Source: JOPF136 sp035272605
Lineage (GTDB): Bacteria; Acidobacteriota; Terriglobia; Acidiferrales; UBA7541
DNA: 13,708 bases
Assembly: GCA_035272605.1 (NCBI GenBank)
Contig: DATEQM010000045.1
Location: 1 to 13,708, forward strand
Reading direction: 5' to 3'
The translations under genes were made by a program, and so were the position numbers. Under the pieces are notes generated by a model. That model had not been told where the DNA came from. It ran no database searches and worked only from the letters and a program-made list of their open reading frames with translations. The number at the start of each line of letters is the position of its first letter. Positions within the stretch are counted from its first letter, which is position 1. Positions 6,079-12,497 of this stretch are shown here, piece after piece.

Positions 6079-7935
6079 TTACTCCAGCACTTCGATTGCG
6101 GAGAGTTCTCCCCGGCCTGGATCCCCGGAGAGCTTCCGGTACGTCGCGCGGATCGTGCGTCCCTTCAAATCTCGGCACGGCGAGAAATTCGCGGGAGGCT
6201 CCCACTTGTAAGTCAGGTAGTCGATCTTTGTGAAGTCAGCGGCATGCAGGTGCAGAGTTTCATTCTCTCCTTCCAGAGTCAGGTAAAGTGTTCCGGCGTC
6301 GCAGGTTGTTTCGCTAACCTTGCCTTGCAGCTTCATCGGCACGCCCACCGGTGGCTCGGAAGCGGGGTTCTGAGCAGCCTTTGGCCTTTCGCGAACAGCA
6401 AGGACCGGCTGTCCTTCCGTGGAATCCTCTTTCTGCCATGCCGCCGCACGATGGGCGGATTCCAGAAGGGACTGCGCGGCGCGCCTTTGGCCGGGATCGC
6501 GGGCCTGGGCCAGCGCTCGCGTTCCGATCTTTTCCGCGTCTTCGAATCGATTGAGCTGAATCAATATCGTGCCGGCGTTCACCAGGTATCCGGTGTCGCC
6601 CGGCTGGAGCGCGGCCGCGCGCAGGGCATGCTGCAGCGCCCCATTCAGATCCGTTTTCTCCGCCGAGAGAAGCAGTGCGAGTTGGGCATGCACAGGCGCT
6701 AGGTCCGGATTCAACTCCACAGCCGTGCGGAGCTTCCTCTCCGCCTCCTTCAATGCATCAGGGTCGTTGCCGCTGCGGCGCAGGGCAGCCTGCGCGGAGA
6801 AAAAGTACGCCATGGCGCTGCGCGAATCGAGCTCCACGGCCTCCGAGAATTCCTTCACGGCCGCGTCGTAAGCTCCCGCCTCCAGCTCCAGCAGGCCCAG
6901 ACCTTCATGCGGTGACGCCAGCCGCGGGTCCAACGCCACAGCCCGCACGAGAAGCGGGCGGGCTTCCACGGGGCGGCGGCTGTAAGCCAGAAACTTGCCG
7001 CGGACAGCCAGGCTCTCCGCTTCCGAAAGTGGCCGCGTAGAGTAGGAGCTTTCCTCAATGCGGGCAGGCGGCGGCATCTTGAGTTGGAAGAAAGCCTGGC
7101 CGCGGGCATAGTTTTCAATTGTCTTCGTGAGCGCGGCGGGATCGCCAAACGCGCGGTGCGCGGCTTCCACTGGGCTCACGCCTTCCGCCAGAACGAGCCG
7201 CAGGTATTCCGGGAGCTCTCCCGCCTGCGCGCCGCGGCTGCTCAGCAGCACGTAGTGGACAATGGCCCAGGATTCGGCGTAGAACACGGTCGCTTTGTTC
7301 TCTTCGTTGTAGAGTGGGGAATCGTGTCCGGCGGCGAACAGGGCGTCGAGCGGCAAAAGCTTCGAATCGCGGAGCAGGAGCAGGTGAGATGGGCTGGCCT
7401 GGCCCACGATCACCTCCTTTTCTCCGATCCGTGTGTGTCCGTAGAACTCAGCCAAGCCCTCATTCAACCAGACAGGAATGGTCCCGTAGTTCAGCCGGAC
7501 CAGGAAATGCGTGTACTCATGATAGAGGAGCTCACTGGCCGACTCTGCCGGCGCATCCAGCCGCAATGCCACGTAGTTCCTCTCAGCTCCGGCCTGAAAG
7601 ATCCCGCCGGGATGGACGCGGCCTTTCACCTCATAGAACTGGGGCAGCAGCTCGCGCAGGCCGGTTTCATTTTTCACCGCTAGAATCACGATGGGCTCGG
7701 CGGCATCCGCTCGTGCCTTGCCCATGAGCTTCAAAAAAACGGCCCGCACTTGCTCGAATTGGTCGGCAGTCCGGCGCCCCTCTTTCGGTGAAGCGTCGGT
7801 GTAGACGATAAAGTGGGGACTCTTGATTTCCGTCCAAGTCCCAGCTTTCGCCGCCGAGTGCCCCGCAGCCGCGCCCAGCACAATCGCTGCAACAGACGCT
7901 GTGACCGCCGCGCAAAGAATTCTGCCAAGAGACAT
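6079..7935 (-). CDS. Secreted gluzincin-type (DUF1570-like) metallopeptidase with TPR repeats
   Basis: A 618-residue exported protein. Residues 1-30 form a signal peptide (basic start, long Ala/Val-rich core, Ala-x-Ala-like sites near 24-29). A DUF1570-like domain starts with W-x-x-I-x-S-P-H-F-I-V-Y-T-D (34-47). It carries the zinc motif HEYTH (139-143) and NEGLAEFYG (158-166), where Glu159 is the expected third ligand, so catalysis looks intact. From about 300 to 500 there are tetratricopeptide repeats (for example SPHEGLGLLELEAGAYDAA and AYFFSAQAALRR). A final domain at 530-618 has Cys545 and Cys587, possibly a disulphide, and a beta-rich look. The likely place is the periplasm or cell surface; the substrate is unknown. 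The start at 7935 is chosen over 7998 because the signal peptide then begins properly. There is no close Shine-Dalgarno, but a promoter lies directly upstream. Confidence 0.85.
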   Translation of the reverse strand: MSLGRILCAAVTASVAAIVLGAAAGHSAAKAGTWTEIKSPHFIVYTDASPKEGRRTADQFEQVRAVFLKLMGKARADAAEPIVILAVKNETGLRELLPQFYEVKGRVHPGGIFQAGAERNYVALRLDAPAESASELLYHEYTHFLVRLNYGTIPVWLNEGLAEFYGHTRIGEKEVIVGQASPSHLLLLRDSKLLPLDALFAAGHDSPLYNEENKATVFYAESWAIVHYVLLSSRGAQAGELPEYLRLVLAEGVSPVEAAHRAFGDPAALTKTIENYARGQAFFQLKMPPPARIEESSYSTRPLSEAESLAVRGKFLAYSRRPVEARPLLVRAVALDPRLASPHEGLGLLELEAGAYDAAVKEFSEAVELDSRSAMAYFFSAQAALRRSGNDPDALKEAERKLRTAVELNPDLAPVHAQLALLLSAEKTDLNGALQHALRAAALQPGDTGYLVNAGTILIQLNRFEDAEKIGTRALAQARDPGQRRAAQSLLESAHRAAAWQKEDSTEGQPVLAVRERPKAAQNPASEPPVGVPMKLQGKVSETTCDAGTLYLTLEGENETLHLHAADFTKIDYLTYKWEPPANFSPCRDLKGRTIRATYRKLSGDPGRGELSAIEVLE

Positions 7936-7942
7936 AACGAGT

Positions 7943-7971
7943 CTTATACTCCCGCTCTCGCCAGGCGGCAA
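7943..7971 (-). promoter_or_regulatory. Sigma-70-like promoter of the gluzincin-TPR gene
   Basis: On the minus strand TTGCCG (7971-7966), 17 bases of spacer, then TATAAG (7948-7943; 5 of 6 to TATAAT). Only seven bases (ACTCGTT) separate the -10 from the ATG at 7935, so the transcript should begin at or next to the start codon. A GGGAG lies inside the spacer and so would not be in the mRNA. Confidence 0.5.
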
Positions 7972-8173
7972 GCTGCCTGCCGTGGTCCGAAGTGACACTT
8001 CCGGATACGTCGAAGGAACAGTATTCTGGCATCTGTGCTCTTCGGTTCAACCGTTCCCGAATGCCGGCGCCTCTCCTCCACATCAACGGACGGCAGCCCT
8101 TGCAAATCTCCCGCCGCAGACCGGAGCGACACGCAAAAAACGTTGATCACGGGGATACAGGGTAGCGCTCGCC

Positions 8174-9109
8174 ATGAGTGATCGGTTCAAAGCGGAGATG
8201 GGCCTGGCATTTGCCACGCTGGTTTGGGGCGGCACGTTCGTCGCGTCCAAGGCTGGGCTGAGCTACATCTCCCCCATGGCGTTCGTCGCGGCGCGATCTG
8301 TGCTCGGCGGCTTTGTGCTTCTGGTGTTCTTCCGCTCCGTGCTCCCGCGTATCAGACTGGGCGAGCTAAAGGCCGGCGCGCTGATCGGCATGTTCCTGTT
8401 CCTCGGCTACGCCTGTCTCACCGTAGGCCTGGCCTACACCACTGCGGCGAAGGCCGCGTTCATCAACAGTTTTGAAGCCGTGCTGCCCGCCGTTCTTCTC
8501 GCTGTGGTCTGGAGAAAGCCAGGTCCGCCCCTGCTCTGGGTAGGCGCCTTTGCCGCGACTGCCGGTCTTTACCTGATCAGCGTCCCCTCTGGAGGAATTT
8601 CGGGCCTGAATCGCGGCGACGTTCTGGTGCTCTGCGGCGCCCTGCTCTTTTCCTTCCATACCATCACCCTGGGAATTCTCACCGCGCGGCACGAGGTGGG
8701 CGCGCTGACGCTCCTCCAGGTGGGCACCACCGCGACCCTCGCCCTCTTCGCCTTGCCTGTCTTTGCGCTCTCGGGCTTGGAACGCCCCCGCGTGGAAGTC
8801 ACGCCGGTGTTGGTATTGGCGCTGCTCCTTAGCGGCGTGGGTTCCATGGCCATCGGCCTGACGATTCAGACCTGGGCCCAACGCCACACTCCGGCGTCGC
8901 ATGCCGCGCTGTATTTCAGCCTGATTCCTGTGTTCGCGGCGCTGGCTTCTTATCTGTTCCTGGGCGAGCGCATGGGGGGAAGGGAAATGGCCGGCGGCGG
9001 CTGCATCTTCGCCGGAGTCCTGATGGCCAGCGTCTCTCGTCCCGGCTCCAGCCAGCCGCAACCCCCCACGCCCGACGCCGTCGAATTTGGCGTCGGCGGC
9101 GGGCTCTAG
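8174..9109 (+). CDS. EamA/DMT-family transporter (ten-helix, RhaT/YdcZ-like drug/metabolite type)
   Basis: A 311-residue inner-membrane protein with two EamA repeats (about 8-135 and 148-287), each about five membrane helices. Typical family signatures are LVWGGTFVASK (16-26), LAYTTAAKAAFINS (86-99) closing the first half, and in the second half HTPASHAALYFSLIPVFAALASYLFLGE (about 238-265). Such proteins export or take up metabolites, amino acids or drugs; the substrate cannot be told from sequence. The start at ATG 8174 has only a distant AGGG. After the last helix there is a Pro/Gly-rich tail (290-311), and residues 300-308 are encoded by a perfect hairpin (9072-9096). The TAG stop lies in a second inverted repeat (9106-9165). 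This tail is therefore probably not functional protein. The gene stands alone, divergent from the gluzincin gene. Confidence 0.9.
   Translation: MSDRFKAEMGLAFATLVWGGTFVASKAGLSYISPMAFVAARSVLGGFVLLVFFRSVLPRIRLGELKAGALIGMFLFLGYACLTVGLAYTTAAKAAFINSFEAVLPAVLLAVVWRKPGPPLLWVGAFAATAGLYLISVPSGGISGLNRGDVLVLCGALLFSFHTITLGILTARHEVGALTLLQVGTTATLALFALPVFALSGLERPRVEVTPVLVLALLLSGVGSMAIGLTIQTWAQRHTPASHAALYFSLIPVFAALASYLFLGERMGGREMAGGGCIFAGVLMASVSRPGSSQPQPPTPDAVEFGVGGGL
9072..9096. repeat. Perfect hairpin within the transporter's C-terminal codons
   Basis: Arms CCGACGCC (9072-9079) and GGCGTCGG (9089-9096) are perfect 8-bp inverted repeats around a 9-base loop. They encode the last, unconserved-looking residues of the transporter. 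There is no T-run, so it is not a standard terminator. Confidence 0.6.
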
Positions 9110-9165
9110 GTAGCGCGGGCTTTTAGCCTGCGCGCCCGTCGACCTGCGAAACCGCCGCTACCTAG
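9106..9165. repeat. Inverted-repeat element (CTAGGTAGCG arms) covering the transporter stop codon
   Basis: Perfect 10-bp arms CTAGGTAGCG (9106-9115) and CGCTACCTAG (9156-9165) enclose 40 bases. A second hairpin nests at the left (GCGGGCT/AGCCTGC, about 9115-9131, with one G-T pair). The text GTAGCGCGGGCTTTTAGCC matches, from memory, a dispersed 'GTAGCGCGGGCTTTAGCCCGCG' repeat common in Acidobacteriota and other soil lineages. The transporter's TAG stop (9107-9109) lies in the left arm. The element may also shield the 3' end of the mRNA. Confidence 0.6.
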
Positions 9166-9265
9166 CACGGCTCTCCCGGCTCATTACGAGCAATGCGGCT
9201 TCCTCAGCACTCCGTTTGGACGCAACTGCGCGCCCGCTCGCGCGCCCTTGTCGAAGACTATCGAG

Positions 9266-9922
9266 CTACTTTTTTGTCGTCGCTCCGGTGGGAAGGAGCA
9301 TGTCCAGGGTGGAATCCTCCGCGAGCCGCGCCGCGGGATGCACCCGCGCCTCGTAGCTGGCAATTTCATTCTCATGCAGCAGGGAAACGCCGATGTCGTC
9401 CAGGCCTTTTAGCAGCACGTCGCGCCGGAACGGGTCGAGATCGAAGCGAATCTCCAGCCCGCCCGCATCGCGTACCGTTTGTTCCTCCAGGTTCACGCTC
9501 AACTGGTAGCCTGGCTGCGCCTCCGTGCGGCGGAACAGGTCATCCACCTGCGCTTCGCTCAGTGATACCGGAAGGATCCCGTTCTTGAAGCAGTTGTTGT
9601 AAAAAATGTCGGCAAAACTTGGCGCAATAATCGCTCGAATCCCGTAGTCGAGCACCGCCCACGGCGCGTGCTCGCGGCTCGACCCGCATCCGAAATTCGC
9701 GCGCGCCAGCAGGACGCTCGCTCCCCGGTATCGTGGAAGATTCAGCACGAATTCGGGATTGGGGCGCTCGCCGTCCAGGTACCGCCAGTCATAGAACAAC
9801 ACTCGGCCATACCCCTGGCGCGTCACCCAGGTTAGAAACTGTTTCGGCACCATCTGATCCGTGTCCACGTTCACGCGGTCCAGCGGAACCACCAGCCCCG
9901 TATGTTTCCGAAATGCCTGCAC
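9266..9922 (-). CDS. leuD: 3-isopropylmalate dehydratase small subunit
   Basis: LeuD is the swivel-domain subunit that pairs with LeuC to isomerise 2-isopropylmalate to 3-isopropylmalate in leucine synthesis. The 218-residue length is close to the family norm (about 200). Diagnostic text is VVPLDRVNVDTDQMVPKQFL (11-30), the substrate-contacting NFGCGSSREHAPW (76-88), and PSFADIFYNNCFKNGILPV (101-119). The start codon is GTG 9922-9920, set by a strong Shine-Dalgarno AGGAGAGG nine bases upstream. leuC ends 112 bases upstream on the same strand, so the pair is an operon with leuC first. No terminator with a T-run was seen after the stop. The gene for the next enzyme (leuB) is not in the window. 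Confidence 0.96.
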   Translation of the reverse strand: MQAFRKHTGLVVPLDRVNVDTDQMVPKQFLTWVTRQGYGRVLFYDWRYLDGERPNPEFVLNLPRYRGASVLLARANFGCGSSREHAPWAVLDYGIRAIIAPSFADIFYNNCFKNGILPVSLSEAQVDDLFRRTEAQPGYQLSVNLEEQTVRDAGGLEIRFDLDPFRRDVLLKGLDDIGVSLLHENEIASYEARVHPAARLAEDSTLDMLLPTGATTKK

Positions 9923-9931
9923 CAGCCTTTT

Positions 9932-9939
9932 CCTCTCCT
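9932..9939 (-). promoter_or_regulatory. Ribosome binding site of leuD
   Basis: On the minus strand AGGAGAGG lies nine bases before the GTG start. It decides the start of leuD. It overlaps the first ACAGAG unit of the adjoining repeat by two bases. Confidence 0.75.
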
Positions 9940-9970
9940 CTGTGAGTCTCTGTGTCCTCTGTGCCTCTGT
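9938..9970 (-). repeat. ACAGAG interspersed repeat in the leuC-leuD gap
   Basis: Four copies of ACAGAG on the minus strand (9943-9938, 9953-9948, 9962-9957, 9970-9965), with start spacings of 10, 9 and 8 bases, joined by short variable linkers. I recall the phrase CACAGAGGCACAGAG as a frequent intergenic repeat in acidobacterial and planctomycete genomes. Confidence 0.65.
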
Positions 9971-9974
9971 GGTA

Positions 9975-10004
9975 TCTTTTCCTGTCTTTTCCTGTCTTTT
10001 CCTG
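9975..10004. repeat. Three tandem copies of TCTTTTCCTG
   Basis: Perfect 10-bp units at 9975-9984, 9985-9994 and 9995-10004 are followed by a diverged pyrimidine run to about 10034. Read on the gene strand this is CAGGAAAAGA, so the leuC-leuD mRNA linker is almost all purine and carries repeated AGGA-like segments. Confidence 0.85.
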
Positions 10005-10034
10005 ACTTTTTCTCTCTCTTTCTCTCTTCTCTCC

Positions 10035-11441
10035 CTACATCATCTTCCTCACATCCACAAAATGCCCCGCCAGCGCCGCCGCCGCGGCCATGATCGGGCT
10101 CACCAGGTGCGTCCGCCCGCCTTTTCCCTGGCGCCCTTCGAAATTGCGGTTCGACGTGCTGGCGCACCGTTCCCCACTGGGCAGCCGGTCCTCGTTCATC
10201 CCGATGCACATGCTGCACCCGGAATCGCGCCATTCGAATCCCGCGTCGCGGAAGATTTTGTCCAGCCCCTCCGCCTCGCCCTGGGCCCGCACCCTTCGCG
10301 ACCCAGGAACCACCAGGGCCTGTTTCAGCGTGCTCGCCACGTGCTTCCCGGCCACCATCCGCGCGGCTAGGCGCAGGTCCTCGATGCGCGAATTCGTGCA
10401 GGATCCGATGAACACGCGGTCCAGCGGGATGTCCTCCATCCGCGTGCCGGGCGCCAGGGCCATGTAGCGCAGAGCCATCTCCGCGGCTTTCTGCTCGTTG
10501 GGATCGCGAAAGCTGGCCGGGTCGGGAACGCGGCCGGTCACGCTGGTCACCATGCCGGGATTCGTGCCCCAGGTGACCTGCGGGGCGATCTCCGTCGCGT
10601 CGAACTCCTCCACGCGATCGAACTGCGCGCCCGGGTCGCCGGCTAGCTGCAGCCAGTAGTCCGCAGCCACCTGAAAATCCCTTCCGCGCGGCGAGAAGGG
10701 ACGCCCTTCCAGGTAGCCCACCGTCGTTTCGTCGGGTGCCACCATCCCGGCGCGCGCCCCGCCCTCGATGCTCATATTGCACAGCGTCATGCGGCCTTCC
10801 ATCGTCAGTGCGCGAATGGCCGCGCCCGCATATTCAAACACGTAGCCCGTGCCACCGGCGATGCCCAGCCTCCCGATAATCGTCAGGATGATGTCTTTCG
10901 CCAGCACGCCCGGCTGCAACCGGCCGTTCACGCGGATCAGCATTGTCTTCGACGGGAACTGTTGCAGGCATTGCGTCGCCAGCACGTGTTCCACCTCGCT
11001 CGTGCCGATTCCGAAGGCCAGCGCTCCGAATGCGCCATGCGTGGAGGTGTGGCTGTCTCCGCACACAATCGTCTGGCCCGGCTGGGTGATGCCCAGCTCC
11101 GGGCCGATCACGTGGACAATGCCCTGGTTGCTGCTGTTCATGTCGAACAGGCGAACCCCGGTCTCGCGGCAGTTGTGCACCAGCGCGTTGAACTGCGCCA
11201 CAACGTTGGCGTCCAGAATCGGCAGTTCGCGATTCTTCGTCGGCACGGAGTGGTCCATCACCGCAAAGGTCAGGTCGGGGCGGCGGACCTTGCGGCCGGC
11301 GGCCTTTAGGCCGGAGAAGGCTTGCGGCGACGTTCCTTCGTGCACCAAGTGCCGGTCGATATAGAGGAGTGCTGGCTGCCCAGGGGCTTCGTAAACCAGG
11401 TGCGCGTCCCAGATCTTCTGGTAAAGCGTGCGGGGGGCCAT
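10035..11441 (-). CDS. leuC: 3-isopropylmalate dehydratase large subunit
   Basis: LeuC carries the 4Fe-4S cluster of isopropylmalate isomerase (aconitase family), acting with LeuD in leucine synthesis. The protein is 468 residues, the normal length. It shows TLYQKIWDAHLV (5-16), MDHSVPT (62-68), GDSHTSTHGAFGALAFGIG (128-146), and three cluster cysteines: Cys348 in GSCTNSR and Cys409/Cys412 in GCSMCIGMNED. These sit within one or two positions of the E. coli ligands. The C-terminal SGERCASTSNRNFEGRQG (422-439) is also typical. ATG 11441 is chosen because MAPRTLYQKIW matches the family start; the frame's extension to 11504 does not. No Shine-Dalgarno is visible, but a promoter with its -10 eleven bases upstream is. 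leuD follows in the same operon. Confidence 0.97.
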   Translation of the reverse strand: MAPRTLYQKIWDAHLVYEAPGQPALLYIDRHLVHEGTSPQAFSGLKAAGRKVRRPDLTFAVMDHSVPTKNRELPILDANVVAQFNALVHNCRETGVRLFDMNSSNQGIVHVIGPELGITQPGQTIVCGDSHTSTHGAFGALAFGIGTSEVEHVLATQCLQQFPSKTMLIRVNGRLQPGVLAKDIILTIIGRLGIAGGTGYVFEYAGAAIRALTMEGRMTLCNMSIEGGARAGMVAPDETTVGYLEGRPFSPRGRDFQVAADYWLQLAGDPGAQFDRVEEFDATEIAPQVTWGTNPGMVTSVTGRVPDPASFRDPNEQKAAEMALRYMALAPGTRMEDIPLDRVFIGSCTNSRIEDLRLAARMVAGKHVASTLKQALVVPGSRRVRAQGEAEGLDKIFRDAGFEWRDSGCSMCIGMNEDRLPSGERCASTSNRNFEGRQGKGGRTHLVSPIMAAAAALAGHFVDVRKMM

Positions 11442-11452
11442 AGGACACCCGG

Positions 11453-11481
11453 ATTGTAGCAAGTCCGGATTCGAAGGCCAA
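11453..11481 (-). promoter_or_regulatory. Sigma-70-like promoter of leuC-leuD
   Basis: On the minus strand TTGGCC (11481-11476), 17 bases of spacer, then TACAAT (11458-11453; 5 of 6 to TATAAT). Eleven bases lie between the -10 and the leuC ATG, so the leader would be only a few bases. There is no room for a leucine leader peptide or attenuator after this promoter. Confidence 0.5.
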
Positions 11482-11490
11482 GCCGCCCAC

Positions 11491-11505
11491 AGTGGCGTAG
11501 CCACT
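11491..11505. repeat. Short palindrome between leuC and the divergent secreted-protein gene
   Basis: AGTGGC-GTA-GCCACT is a perfect 6-bp inverted repeat ten bases upstream of the leuC -35. It is followed by TTGGCTGCGCTCC. It could be part of a dispersed repeat or an operator; the sequence does not decide. Confidence 0.4.
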
Positions 11506-11622
11506 CTTGGCTGCGCTCCCTAGAGGCCTTGCGCCATTTCGGTGCTGATTTCGCATAGAATCCAACCCACTCGTACCCGCGAGACTAGAGGTCGGATTCC
11601 ACGGGTACCTGGTGAGGAAACG

Positions 11623-12291
11623 ATGCGCCTCTTTGTGTGGCTGCGACCTTGCAGGTATTCCGTCCTCTGGTACGCCTCGGCCGCAGTTGCGTTGGCAGGG
11701 CTCGTCCCGTGGTCATCCGCGGCACAGATCTTCCAGCAGTCTGGTTCTGAATGGGTTTCTTTCCGCGAGCCGGGAAGGATTTATAAGGTTGCTGGTTTCG
11801 AGATCTGGCAGACCTTGGACTCCGAACACTACGAGCGAGAGGTTTACCTGCGCAAGACGGGGGAGGAGTCCTCGCGGCTCATTTACAGTCACCACCGCGA
11901 GATTTCGCTCACCGTAGGCCATCAGGGACGCACAGTTTTGATCAACGATTACGCCGCGACCAAAACCTGCAAAGTGGTGACTGTCGAACTTGCGACAGGG
12001 AAAGAAAGCGAGGTTGGTTCGGCCGCAGTCAAACAATACGTGCGGAGCGCGAATCCGGACTCGCGACTGGTTGTGGTCCCCGAAGCGCAGGGCTTTTCAC
12101 CTGACGACCGGCAAGTATTGATCAAAATGAAATTGGTTTACGTTTCGTTTCAAAACGCCGAGCAAGCGGCTACGATTCGCGCTACATTCAAGCCCCGATG
12201 GTACGCCGTGGAGTCGTACTCCGGCCACGTCCTCCGGGAGTATCGGACGGGCCAATTTCCCGAGGGCTGGTGGAGATTCAAAGCAAAATAG
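11623..12291 (+). CDS. Exported protein of unknown function
   Basis: A 222-residue protein with an N-terminal export signal: MRLFVWLRPCRYSV, then a hydrophobic core (about 15-30) and an Ala-Ala-Gln cleavage-like site near 33-35. The mature part is rich in beta-type alternation and aromatic residues, with a hint of a beta-propeller-like phrase (QGFSPDDRQVLIKMK, 156-170; compare TolB/WD-type 'SPDG' turns), but it is too short for a propeller. It has one Cys in the mature part (Cys116), so no internal disulphide. I do not recognise the family. ATG 11623 is favoured by GAGG at 11614-11617 and by the signal peptide; the longer start at 11542 would bury that signal. A TAGAAT at 11556-11561 could be its -10. 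It is transcribed divergently from leuC. Confidence 0.75.
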   Translation: MRLFVWLRPCRYSVLWYASAAVALAGLVPWSSAAQIFQQSGSEWVSFREPGRIYKVAGFEIWQTLDSEHYEREVYLRKTGEESSRLIYSHHREISLTVGHQGRTVLINDYAATKTCKVVTVELATGKESEVGSAAVKQYVRSANPDSRLVVVPEAQGFSPDDRQVLIKMKLVYVSFQNAEQAATIRATFKPRWYAVESYSGHVLREYRTGQFPEGWWRFKAK

Positions 12292-12414
12292 GAATGCCAC
12301 GGGTGCGCGCTGGAAGGAATTTCCCCTGGAACTCCGGAGCCGCCCGCAACATCTAACCTCCTAGGCGCTTCCGCGCGTGGGTTACGCTCACGTGTTGCTG
12401 CTCGAAGCGTCTCA

Positions 12415-12443
12415 TTTAGGGGCTTTGGGCTCGGTGCTATAAT
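12415..12443 (+). promoter_or_regulatory. Extended -10 promoter of the HtrA-family gene
   Basis: A perfect TATAAT (12438-12443) is preceded by TGC, giving the extended -10 TGnTATAAT. The -35 position (TTTAGG, 12415-12420, 17-base spacer) is poor, which is usual for extended -10 promoters. The leader is about 48 bases and holds the Shine-Dalgarno. Confidence 0.7.
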
Positions 12444-12497
12444 ACGAACCTTCGCGCGCCGCGCACCTGTGGGCGCAGATAGGCGGGGAGAAAAATC

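Noticed and set aside
8021..8050. Second minus-strand promoter candidate (TTGAAC-N16-CAGAAT) upstream of the gluzincin gene
   Set aside because: Both hexamers match only 4 of 6, and a better promoter lies nearer the start codon.
9218..9252. GCGCGC-rich inverted repeat downstream of leuD as a terminator
   Set aside because: No T-run follows on the leuD strand, and alternating GC makes such pairings expected by chance.
10225..10240. tRNA T-arm-like ATTCGAATCC string
   Set aside because: It lies in the conserved coding sequence of leuC, and no cloverleaf can be drawn around it; similar strings elsewhere are also in genes.
9871..10782. Second minus-strand frame of about 300 codons overlapping leuC and leuD
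   Set aside because: It runs through the repeat linker and out of frame with leuC; Gly/Arg-rich text with no family resemblance.
12375..12400. Weak hairpin CGTGGGT/GCTCACG upstream of the HtrA gene
   Set aside because: It needs two G-T pairs, has a short stem and is not followed by T residues; chance level at this GC content.
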